From: Catenulispora pinistramenti
GTDB taxonomy: Bacteria > Actinomycetota > Actinomycetes > Streptomycetales > Catenulisporaceae
Direction: 5' to 3'
Length of the DNA stretch: 38,058 nucleotides
Assembly: GCF_018274385.1 (NCBI RefSeq)
Contig: NZ_JAAFYZ010000090.1
Span: 1 to 38,058 of the forward strand
Positions 22,471-29,991 of the stretch are shown one piece after another. Within the stretch, counting starts at the first letter, position 1, and each line of letters starts with the position of its first letter. The notes beneath the pieces were generated by a model that was given only the letters and a program-made list of their open reading frames with translations, was not told the DNA's origin and made no database searches. The translations under genes and the position numbers were made by a program.

Positions 22471-24449
22471 GCGTCTCCTCCGTGGTGCCAGCCGACCGAG
22501 TCGGCCAGGGCCTGGTTGTAGTCCGATGCGCCCAGCGGTGCCCGGACGATCTCGTCGGGGTAGGCGAAGGCTTCCTCGAGCAGGGGAACGTCGGGCATCA
22601 GCTCGTCGCACAGCTGGTCGATCCGCCGGGTCAGGCCCTGGAAATCGTCGGGGGCCAGCGTCCCGGCGGTGAGCAGCGGGCCGGACCATCTGCGGGCGGC
22701 GAGCAGCCCGGACAGCCGGGCCAGACGTTCGGCGACGGCTCGCAGCCCCGGATCGCGGATCCGCGCCACGACGCGCGCCACGTCCTCGGCGGCCAGCCGC
22801 AGGGCGTGGATCTCGCCGAGTTCGCCGGCCAGTCCCAGTTGCGGATTCCAGGTCTCGAAGTCAGTCCTCTGATTTCCCGTGCCAGGTTGTTCTCCCGTGC
22901 CGGACTGCTTTCCCGCGCCTGACCCGGTCGCCCGCCGCAGGTCCCGCGCGAGCCGCTGCTCATGGGCCGCGGCCACCGACCCCCACCAGCCGGTCTCCCC
23001 CTTGGGCCGGGTCGGCGGTGCGTCGGGCCGGTCAGGCCCGTCCCCACCGGACAGCGCGGTGCCCAGGTCGTAGAAGATGAGTTGGCTGTCGCCGCCGGCA
23101 GCTTCGAAGGCGTGGTGGAATCCGTGGTAGCCGGCCAGCCGGTTGGCGTCGAGGTGCCCGGAGAAGCCGCAGTGCAGCTGGCAGTCGGCGGTGACACGGG
23201 CCGCGGTGCGCACCGCGAGAGCCTTGTAGGCGGCCAGCGGACGGCTGACCGCGGCCCAGGGGCTGAAGGTCATCGCGCCGTCCGCCTCGTCGGCCGCCGC
23301 CTCCTGCCCGGCCGCCGCCTTTTGCCCGGCCAGCGCCTCCTGCTCGGCGAGCGACTGTTGCCAGAGGGCCCGGGCCCGGTGCGCGACGCAGGTCAGGACG
23401 AAGGCGTCGGCGAGCGCTCCGAACACCGCGTGCTGCTGGGTGCGGTATTGGAGCAGCGTGGTTCCGGGGGCGAGCCGGCCCTGCGTGGTGCGTTGCCGCG
23501 CGTAGCGCAGGGCCAGCACCGCCGACTGGCGGCACACGGCCGCCGCGACGGCCGGCAGCGTGGCCCACAACCCCTGCCCGACGCACAGCGTGCGCTGCAT
23601 GCGCCGGTCGGTCGACCCCAGCGGGTCGTGGAAGACGCCGTCCTCGGAGATGTCGGCACTGTCCCGCAACCAGCGCTCGTAGGGCAGCCGGAGCTGCTGG
23701 AAGCGGATCTGGGCATAGTCCAGGGGGACGGCGCTCAGCTCTAAGGGGGCTGACATGTGGATGCCGGGCAGCGGCCCGTCCTGGTCGGTGAGGTCCACCA
23801 CGAACGGGAAGACCCCGCGGTCCGTACCGGCGACGAACAGGCGGGCCAGTACGACGGCGGTGTGCACGACCCCGTTCGCGGCGGACACCTCGGAGAACTT
23901 CGCCGCCTCCGGATCCGGGGTGTGCAGGACGAATGCGCGGGCGCGCGGGTCGTACTCGGCCCGGGTCCGGACCGACAGGTGGCTGTTGGACCGGCCGACC
24001 TCGGTGATCAGATAGGCGCCCACGGTCCGGCCCGACTCCAGGGCCTCGAACTGCGCCTTGAGCGGGGCGTGGTCGGGCGCCAGATGCACCATCGACCCCA
24101 GGCACAGCAAGTGGTGGGTGATCGCGACCATGCACAGCGCGGGCTCGGCGACCGCCACCCAGGCGTGGAACTCGGCCAGTCGGGCGGGTTCGGCGAACAT
24201 CTGCCGGGTGCCCGGCGCCGCCTCGCCCAGGCGGCGCATCTGCCGGGCGATGTGCCGGGCCCGGTCGTCGGGGTCGGGCCGGACCGGGGCGGGCTCCGCG
24301 GCGAGGGCCCTGTGGAGCGCGGCGCGGAAGTCCGGATCGCAGGGTCCGTGGATGAGCTCGTCGAGTTCGTCGCGGGCCGAAGGCGTCGGGGTCGGGGACG
24401 TCGGGGTCGGGAACGTCGGGTCCGGGGATATCGGAGTGCTCACGGACAT
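22467..24449 (-). CDS. acyl-CoA oxidase-like flavoprotein
   Basis: A 660-aa protein of the acyl-CoA oxidase/dehydrogenase superfamily. A Pro/Thr-rich N-terminus (about 8-25) leads to the helical domain. The flavin/substrate beta-domain has AYLITEVGRSNS (145-156), FVLHTPDPEAAKFS and the LPGI segment (227-230), then RYARQRTTQGRL (315-326) and a C-terminal helical half interrupted by an Ala/Gly/Gln-rich linker (about 366-390). Oxidases normally have WWPG after the TPT segment and a YEGDN motif whose Glu is the catalytic base; here I see KFSEVSAANG and AGGDS (451-455), so the base appears replaced by Gly. ATG 24449 has GGAGG 6 nt upstream and overlaps the acyltransferase gene by 10 nt. Function is probably oxidation of an acyl thioester, but altered chemistry is possible. 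Confidence 0.8.
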   Translation of the reverse strand: MSVSTPISPDPTFPTPTSPTPTPSARDELDELIHGPCDPDFRAALHRALAAEPAPVRPDPDDRARHIARQMRRLGEAAPGTRQMFAEPARLAEFHAWVAVAEPALCMVAITHHLLCLGSMVHLAPDHAPLKAQFEALESGRTVGAYLITEVGRSNSHLSVRTRAEYDPRARAFVLHTPDPEAAKFSEVSAANGVVHTAVVLARLFVAGTDRGVFPFVVDLTDQDGPLPGIHMSAPLELSAVPLDYAQIRFQQLRLPYERWLRDSADISEDGVFHDPLGSTDRRMQRTLCVGQGLWATLPAVAAAVCRQSAVLALRYARQRTTQGRLAPGTTLLQYRTQQHAVFGALADAFVLTCVAHRARALWQQSLAEQEALAGQKAAAGQEAAADEADGAMTFSPWAAVSRPLAAYKALAVRTAARVTADCQLHCGFSGHLDANRLAGYHGFHHAFEAAGGDSQLIFYDLGTALSGGDGPDRPDAPPTRPKGETGWWGSVAAAHEQRLARDLRRATGSGAGKQSGTGEQPGTGNQRTDFETWNPQLGLAGELGEIHALRLAAEDVARVVARIRDPGLRAVAERLARLSGLLAARRWSGPLLTAGTLAPDDFQGLTRRIDQLCDELMPDVPLLEEAFAYPDEIVRAPLGASDYNQALADSVGWHHGGDA

Positions 24450-25504
24450 GGCGGACCTCCAGGTTGGGAGATGCGTTCGGGTTGGCCGGCGAGCCAGGGG
24501 AAGCCGGTTCCGTCCAGCGGCGCGTGGACCGCCGTCGTCGTGCCGGTCAGCACGCGCTGTGCGTTGCGGGACAGCGCGCTCCCCGGGCCGCTTTCGAGGA
24601 AGACCGCTGGAGCGTGCCGCCGCGCGGCCTGGCGTAGGACCTCCGGCAGGCGGGCCGGACGGATCAGACAGTCCGCCAGCCGACCGGGGATGTCGTCCCC
24701 ACCGGTGTAGGGCCGGCCGGCGACAGCGGAGTAGACAGGCCGGCCGGCCGCTTTCGTGCCGTAGTGGCGCACGGCGGCGGCGAAGCGTTCCGCGGCGGCG
24801 CCGAGCGCCGGATGGTGCGAGGCGAACGGAAGGCGCAGCCGGGCGGCGGGCACGGCCCGCTCTCCGGCGCACGCCTCGACGGCGGCCAGTTGCTCCAACG
24901 GACCGCTCACCACGGTCTCCCGCTCGTCGTTGACACAGGCCACTGCGACGTCCGGGGCCCCGGCCAGTTCGAGCAGCGCGCCGGCGGTCTGCTCCGAACA
25001 CGCCAGGAGCGTGAGGCCCCCTGGGCAGTCCGCCAGGACGCGGGCCAGGTCGTGGGCGATGCGGGCGCCGTCGGCGACCGAGAACACGCCGACGGCGGTC
25101 AGCGCGGCGATCTCGCCGAAGCTGACGCCGACCGTGGCCTCCGGTGCGCCGTGGCAACGGCACAGAGCCCGGTGGACGGCCATCGACGCGCCGAACAGTG
25201 CGAGCTGGACGCTTCCCGTCGGCGCCTCAGCGAGGTCTCTTCCGCTCGGCGGTGCGCTGCCCAGCAGCCACGGGCCCAGGCGCGGCAGCCCGCGTCCGAC
25301 GGCGACCGGGTCGATCTCGTCGAACACCTCGCCCACGGCGCGGCTCAACGTGTCCACGGCCCGGACGGCCCGGACCAGTGAGCTGACCGCGAAATCTCCC
25401 TGGCCCGCGAACATGTGGACCGTCGGCCAAGGGGTCCGAACTTCAGCCTCAGACCTCTGACCCGGGCCCGGGCCGGGGACCACGGACCGGTCGAGCGGTG
25501 TCAT
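24440..25504 (-). CDS. stand-alone acyltransferase 2 (malonyl-CoA:ACP transacylase-like)
   Basis: A 354-aa FabD/AT-fold protein. The glycine-rich start is FAGQGDF (32-38), the nucleophile elbow GVSFGE has Ser128 with Val in place of the usual His, and the base His is in FASHHP (H230/H231). The ferredoxin-like small domain and a late ESGPGSALS are normal. It should load an acyl (often malonyl) unit onto the ACP of the same operon, or act as an acyl-ACP hydrolase, as one partner of tandem acyltransferases does in trans-AT polyketide pathways. ATG 25504 overlaps the stop of acyltransferase 1 (ATGA), so about 25 residues of an earlier in-frame start are rejected. Confidence 0.85.
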   Translation of the reverse strand: MTPLDRSVVPGPGPGQRSEAEVRTPWPTVHMFAGQGDFAVSSLVRAVRAVDTLSRAVGEVFDEIDPVAVGRGLPRLGPWLLGSAPPSGRDLAEAPTGSVQLALFGASMAVHRALCRCHGAPEATVGVSFGEIAALTAVGVFSVADGARIAHDLARVLADCPGGLTLLACSEQTAGALLELAGAPDVAVACVNDERETVVSGPLEQLAAVEACAGERAVPAARLRLPFASHHPALGAAAERFAAAVRHYGTKAAGRPVYSAVAGRPYTGGDDIPGRLADCLIRPARLPEVLRQAARRHAPAVFLESGPGSALSRNAQRVLTGTTTAVHAPLDGTGFPWLAGQPERISQPGGPPCP

Positions 25505-26550
25505 GAGAACCGCCCGGTGTCGGCCGCCCGGCGATAGGACTGGGACGGGGCGCGCCGCCGGTCGGGTTCGGACGGCTGGCACCGCGGGCGCTCAGCCTCC
25601 GGCCGCGTCTTCGGTGGCGCGTTCGGGTCCTGGGCCAGCGGGGTGTGCACCGAGGCCGTCGGAGCGGTCGCCCTGACCAGGTGCCCGAGCCCCGGTCGGG
25701 GCCCCGCCTCGAGGAATTCGCCGGTGCCCGCCCGCTGCAACCGGGTGATGGCGGCGGTGAAGGGGACGGGGCGCACCAGGTGGTTCACCACGGCTTCGCG
25801 ATACTCGGCCGCGCCGTCGTAGGCGCGGTCCAGGGTCGGCGAGTAGACAGGACGGACTGGTTCGTGGAAGCGCACCTCCGCCGCGATCCGGCGCACATCG
25901 CCGGCGACCGGCGAAAGTCGGGCGTGGTGGAACAGAGTCGTGGTGGCCAGGCGGTGCACCGTGACCGAGGCCCGCCTGGCCCGCACGGCGAAGTCGTCCA
26001 CCGCCCGGGCCGGACCGGACACCACCGTCTGAGTGGGGCTGTTGACGCACGCCACTTCGATGTCCGCCGTTCCCGCCTCCACGATCAGATCCCGGACCCG
26101 CCACGCGGGCAGGCGCAAGGTCAGCAGCCCCCCGGGTCCGACCCCGTGGGCCGCTCGGGCCCGCTCGCCGGCGATCAGCAGGATCGCCCCGTCGAACCTG
26201 CTGATGACGCCGGTGGCCGCCAGCGCGGACACTTCTCCGATGCTGTGCCCCACGACGGTGTGAACGAGTCGGCGGTAGGCGTTGCACAAGAGCGCGCAGT
26301 AGGCCACGCCCTGGGCGTAGACGGCCAGTTGGTGCGCCGCCTGATGGGCGCCCGCCAGGTCATGAGCGGCCGGCGCCTCGGCGTCCAGCAACAGCTCCGA
26401 CGGTGCCGGTATCTGCTCGCCCCAGGTCAGCGCGGCCCGGTCCACGGCGCTCAGAGTCCTGACGACGACCGGCACGTGCCGGTACCGGGCCAGGCTGCCG
26501 GGCACGTAGGACCCGATGCCGGGGACCAGGACAGCGGTACGGTCGTTCAT
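25501..26550 (-). CDS. stand-alone acyltransferase 1 (malonyl-CoA:ACP transacylase-like)
   Basis: A 349-aa AT-fold protein. It opens with VPGIGSYVPG where FabD has the PGQG loop, so the oxyanion-side Gln is replaced by Ile. The nucleophile elbow is the canonical GHSIGE (Ser103). The base His lies in LFHHARLSP (H208/H209), with EAGPRPGLGHL near the end. The last 45 residues are Arg/Pro-rich and disordered. Two different acyltransferases in one operon suggest two extender or starter specificities, or a loading/proofreading pair. ATG 26550 has GGAGG upstream and overlaps the ketosynthase stop by 4 nt. Confidence 0.85.
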   Translation of the reverse strand: MNDRTAVLVPGIGSYVPGSLARYRHVPVVVRTLSAVDRAALTWGEQIPAPSELLLDAEAPAAHDLAGAHQAAHQLAVYAQGVAYCALLCNAYRRLVHTVVGHSIGEVSALAATGVISRFDGAILLIAGERARAAHGVGPGGLLTLRLPAWRVRDLIVEAGTADIEVACVNSPTQTVVSGPARAVDDFAVRARRASVTVHRLATTTLFHHARLSPVAGDVRRIAAEVRFHEPVRPVYSPTLDRAYDGAAEYREAVVNHLVRPVPFTAAITRLQRAGTGEFLEAGPRPGLGHLVRATAPTASVHTPLAQDPNAPPKTRPEAERPRCQPSEPDRRRAPSQSYRRAADTGRFS

Positions 26551-27896
26551 GATCCGCCTCCCTCGCCGATCGGCTCCCGGCGGCGCAGGACGAGCGCCAC
26601 GTTGTGGCCGCCGAAGCCGAGCGACTCGTTGACCGCCGCGAGCGGACCGTCCGGCAGCCTCCGGGGCTCCCCGGCGATGACGTCCAGACCCAGCGCGCCG
26701 TCGATGTCGTCGGCATTGGCGCAGTGCGGAGCCAGCCGGTGCAGCAGGGACAGGGCGGTGATGACGGTCTCGACGGCACCTGCCGCCCCCATCAGGTGTC
26801 CCAGCCCGGATTTGGGAGCGCAGACCGGTACGCGCGCGGTCCGGTCGCCGAAGACGGTGCGCAGGGCGGCGGCTTCGGCCGCGTCCCCCTGCGGGGTCGA
26901 CGTCGCGTGCGCGTTGACCAGATCGATGTCCGCCGGATCCAGCCGGGCCTCGTGCAGAGCCGCTTGGATCGCCGAGGCCAGCCCGGCCCCGTCGGCGCGC
27001 GGCTGCGCGATGTGGTGGCTGTCCGTGGTGACCCCGCTCCCGGCCACCTCGCAGTACACCCGGGCTCCCCGTTCCCGGGCGGAGTCAGCGTCCTCCAACA
27101 CCATCATCCCGGCGCCTTCACCGAGCACGAAGCCGTCCCGTGACACCCCGAACGGCCGTGACGCGCCGGCCGGGTCGTCGTGGCGCCGGGACAAGGCGCG
27201 CATCGCGGCGAACGCCGCGAGTGTCAGGGCATTGACGTTCGCGTCCGTTCCGCCCACCAAGACCGCTTTCGCCCGGCCGGCCCGGATCAGCCGGGCCCCG
27301 ATCGCCACCGCCTCGGCGCCGCTCGCGCAGGCGCTCGCGGCGGTCTGCACCGGGGCCCGGGCCCCGAGGTCCAGTCCGACCTGGACCGCTGCGCAGTCCG
27401 CGATGAACATCGGGACCGCGAACGGTGAGACCGCGGTCGGCCCGCCCAGGCGCAGGGCGTCGTAGGCGGCGAGCATCGCGCTCTGCGCCCCGAAAGCCGT
27501 CCCGACGACGACGCCGAGATCCTCGGGCGCGACAGCGGCCCGGGCCCCGGCGGCCGCCGGTCCGAGGCCGGAGTCGCGCCAGGCCTCACGCGCGGCGAGC
27601 ACCGCGAACCGGGCCGAGCGGTCCAGCCGGTCGAAGGATCGGCCCAGTTGCGCGCCGGACGGCTTCGCGGCGCATCTGGCGGCCAGGCGGGAAGGCAGCT
27701 TCTCGGCCCATTCCTCGTCGAGGATCGCCGGGGCGCGCAGCCCGGTCAGCAGCGCGGACCAGGTGTCCCCGGCGCTCTGTCCGAGCGGTGTGTAGGCGCC
27801 CAGGCCTGTCATCACCACGGAGGGTCGGGCGGCGAGCGGCCGTCCGTGTGCCCGCGTCCGCGTCCGCGGCGAAGCTTTCAGGTCACCGGTGCGCAT
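26547..27896 (-). CDS. FabF-type beta-ketoacyl-ACP synthase (KAS II)
   Basis: A 449-aa elongating ketosynthase. The active-site Cys190 is in TAASACASG, His330 in NAHATSTPQGD, Lys362 and His367 in PKSGLGHLMG, and the late loop ESLGFGGHNVAL is FabF-like. It lacks a paired chain-length factor, so it should act as a homodimer like primary or prodiginine-type KAS II, not as an aromatic type II PKS heterodimer. About 27 basic residues precede the usual start (VVMTGLG); ATG 27896 is given because it overlaps the ACP gene by 14 nt, but ATG at residue 29 is possible. It would extend chains carried on the ACP encoded just before it. Confidence 0.93.
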   Translation of the reverse strand: MRTGDLKASPRTRTRAHGRPLAARPSVVMTGLGAYTPLGQSAGDTWSALLTGLRAPAILDEEWAEKLPSRLAARCAAKPSGAQLGRSFDRLDRSARFAVLAAREAWRDSGLGPAAAGARAAVAPEDLGVVVGTAFGAQSAMLAAYDALRLGGPTAVSPFAVPMFIADCAAVQVGLDLGARAPVQTAASACASGAEAVAIGARLIRAGRAKAVLVGGTDANVNALTLAAFAAMRALSRRHDDPAGASRPFGVSRDGFVLGEGAGMMVLEDADSARERGARVYCEVAGSGVTTDSHHIAQPRADGAGLASAIQAALHEARLDPADIDLVNAHATSTPQGDAAEAAALRTVFGDRTARVPVCAPKSGLGHLMGAAGAVETVITALSLLHRLAPHCANADDIDGALGLDVIAGEPRRLPDGPLAAVNESLGFGGHNVALVLRRREPIGEGGGS

Positions 27897-28125
27897 GGGC
27901 GTAGGTCACGATCTCGCCGACCGAGACGATGGCCGCGACGTCGTCGTCCGGGAACCGCATGCCGAGCCGCTCCGCGAGGACGTCCCAGAGCTCGACCAAG
28001 GTCAGCGAGTCCAGGGCCAGCTCGTCGCGCAGCGACTTCTCCGCGCTGATCTGCTCGACCGGTATCTCCGCCAACTCCGCGACGACCTCGGCGACGATCG
28101 GGTAGAACTCGGTGTTCACACTCAT
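27883..28125 (-). CDS. acyl carrier protein
   Basis: An 80-aa free-standing ACP. The phosphopantetheine site is LALDSLTLVEL with Ser40, preceded by an ISAEKSLRDE helix and followed by helix 2. It is the first gene of the operon and would carry the growing acyl chain between the ketosynthases, acyltransferases and reductase. ATG 28125 is chosen over an earlier in-frame ATG because MSVNTEFYPIV begins helix 1 and AGACGGA lies just upstream. Its sequence differs from a housekeeping AcpP mainly in the LWDVLAERLG region, which suggests a dedicated partner set. Confidence 0.95.
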   Translation of the reverse strand: MSVNTEFYPIVAEVVAELAEIPVEQISAEKSLRDELALDSLTLVELWDVLAERLGMRFPDDDVAAIVSVGEIVTYAHAHR

Positions 28126-28488
28126 TTTCCGTCTGTGCCTTTCTCTGTTACTGAATATTCGTATTCCTTCGGGCGCCCGGCTATGCCCCGATGTCTTCGG
28201 GGGAGTCATCCGGAAGCCCCGGCCCCGTGGGCGGCATCCCCGCCCACGCGGCGCTACGTCCCACCAAGCACGACGTCCGGGGGTGGCGCGAAGAAGCGAA
28301 CGGGATTCGAGTTGTTGAAAGATGGAACGGCGTTGAACGGCGTCCGCCGGCGCCTTGGCGGATATTGTCCGAACCGCGTTCAGTGCCCAGAATCTAAGTA
28401 GCTCGAAGGAGTGCGCCCGGAATCCCCGGCCGTGTCACCGTTCCCGACACGGAACCGAGGACGGGACCCACGCCGAGGTGAGGCCCAC
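28126..28488. promoter_or_regulatory. divergent control region between acyl operon and TPR regulator
   Basis: No gene. An AT-rich patch near the ACP side contains GAATA-TTCG-TATTC (28153-28166), about 28-40 bp before the ACP ATG, likely overlapping the operon promoter. On the regulator side TTGTCC (28365-28370) and CAGAAT (28388-28393), 17 bp apart, form a plausible plus-strand promoter. GAACGGCGT is repeated at 28325-28333 and 28335-28343 (10-bp period), a possible binding site for either flanking regulator. Confidence 0.45.
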
Positions 28489-29853
28489 ATGACGAACACA
28501 CGCCCGCCGAACCAACGTCTGCGGGCACTGCTGGCCGAGGCCGGGTGGACCGGACAGGACCTGGCTCGCGGGGTCAACCGCGCGGGCACCGAGGCCGGGC
28601 GGAAGCTGAGCTATGACCGCACATCGGTGGCACACTGGTTGGCGGGGGTCCGGCCGCGCGGTCCTGTACAAGCCCTGATCCGCGAAGTGCTGGCCCGTCG
28701 GCTCAGCCGTCCGCTGAGCAACGCAGAGATCGGATTCCCCGCGGGGCCGCTCGCCGGTCGTCCGGGTGCCGGCGGTGCGCAGGACGACCTGTGGGAGGTC
28801 GATTCGGTGGCAGAGCTCACAGCGTTGGCCGGCTCCGGCGCGGATCGCCGCAGACTGTTGTCCGGAACGGGCTATTCCCTCGCCGCGCTCGTGGTCCCCA
28901 GATGGGCGCAGGCCGTCGGCCGGGGCACCATCCCGGTCGACGCGCAGGCGGTGGCCGGGACCGAACACGCGGAGACGGCCGAGGCCCTGGCCCGGGTGTT
29001 CGCGCAGGGGGACTCGGCTTTCGGCGGGGGGCACGGCCGCGAGGCCCTCGCCCGCTATCTGGCCTCAGACCTCGCGCCACGCCTGCATGCCCGAATGGCC
29101 CCGCGACTGCGCCGCCGGCTGTTCGCCGTCGCCGGACAACTCGCGTACCTGTGCGCGTTCATGTGCTTCGACGAGGAGCTGCACGGCGAAGCGCAACGCT
29201 TCTATCGGGTCTCGCTCCGGCTGGCCACCGAAGCCGGCGGCCGGCGCGCCTACGCCGTCACCCTGCGGGCGATGTCGGTCCAGGCCAGGGCCCTGGGACA
29301 CCACCAGGAAGCGATCGACCTGGCGGAGAACGCAGCCGCCTCCGGTACCGCCGTGGCCCCGCTGAGCAGGGCGTTCCTCCTCGGCCAGCTCGCGGTCGCG
29401 CACGCCGCCGGCCGCGACACCCCGCACGCGCTCACCTGTCTCAGGAACGCCGAGCGCCTCGTGGACCAGGCCACCTCCGAGAACGGCAGTCCGCTCATCG
29501 GCGCGTACCACCTTGGATCGCTGGCCCACCAGGAGGCCGCCGTACGCTCGCTTCTGGGCGACCGGGCCGGCGCTGTCGCGGCGTTGCAACAGTCACTACG
29601 GCTGCGTCCGGCGACGGAACGCCGGTCCCGAGCCATCACTTCAGCGCGACTGGCCGAACTCCAACTGTCGTCCGGGCACATGGAGGAAGCCACCGCGACC
29701 TGGCACCGGTTCCTGGACGACTACCCTCGGCTGGTCTCGCTGCGAGCCACCACCGCCCTGTTCGAGATGCGGACCCGGCTGCGGCCCCACAGCGGCAATC
29801 CCGCCGTGCGCCCGCTCCTGGAACGCGCCGCCGTCGCCGCGGCCGGCCACTGA
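28489..29853 (+). CDS. NsdA-like HTH/TPR transcriptional regulator
   Basis: A 454-aa cytoplasmic regulator. The N-terminus (about 1-75) resembles a Cro/XRE-type DNA-binding region (LRALLAEAGWTGQDLARGVN, then YDRTSVAHWLAGVRPRG). The remainder (about 130-450) is a helical TPR array with repeats such as ARALGHHQEAIDLAENA and LGDRAGAVAALQQSLRLRP. This layout matches the actinomycete family that includes NsdA, a negative regulator of sporulation and antibiotic production in Streptomyces. ATG 28489 is supported by GAGGTGAGG just upstream. It is transcribed away from the acyl operon across a shared control region, so it may repress or tune that operon; this is inference. Confidence 0.8.
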   Translation: MTNTRPPNQRLRALLAEAGWTGQDLARGVNRAGTEAGRKLSYDRTSVAHWLAGVRPRGPVQALIREVLARRLSRPLSNAEIGFPAGPLAGRPGAGGAQDDLWEVDSVAELTALAGSGADRRRLLSGTGYSLAALVVPRWAQAVGRGTIPVDAQAVAGTEHAETAEALARVFAQGDSAFGGGHGREALARYLASDLAPRLHARMAPRLRRRLFAVAGQLAYLCAFMCFDEELHGEAQRFYRVSLRLATEAGGRRAYAVTLRAMSVQARALGHHQEAIDLAENAAASGTAVAPLSRAFLLGQLAVAHAAGRDTPHALTCLRNAERLVDQATSENGSPLIGAYHLGSLAHQEAAVRSLLGDRAGAVAALQQSLRLRPATERRSRAITSARLAELQLSSGHMEEATATWHRFLDDYPRLVSLRATTALFEMRTRLRPHSGNPAVRPLLERAAVAAAGH

Positions 29854-29946
29854 CAGACGGGAGGTTGCCGCGCGCGAGCAGTCAGACGGCGCTCGTTCAT
29901 CGCGGCGACGGCGGTTCATCGTGGCGGCGACCGTCGTCACCGCCCC

Positions 29947-29991
29947 GGATCGGCTGTCACTGGACCGGCTGTCACCGGACCCGCTGTCACC
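29947..29991. repeat. 15-bp tandem repeat between convergent genes
   Basis: Three near-identical 15-bp units (GGATCGGCTGTCACT, GGACCGGCTGTCACC, GGACCCGCTGTCACC) run up to and into the stop codon of the IspH-like gene, in the gap after the TPR regulator. They have no hairpin potential of their own. Confidence 0.75.

Noticed and set aside
24450-25163. In-frame upstream extension of the acyl-CoA-oxidase-like gene (up to 238 extra codons)
   Set aside because: It overlaps the acyltransferase gene in another frame and is low-complexity; ATG 24449 has GGAGG at the right distance.
26547-27896. Ketosynthase as part of an aromatic type II minimal PKS
   Set aside because: There is no chain-length-factor partner, no cyclase or aromatase, and the motifs are those of a homodimeric FabF.
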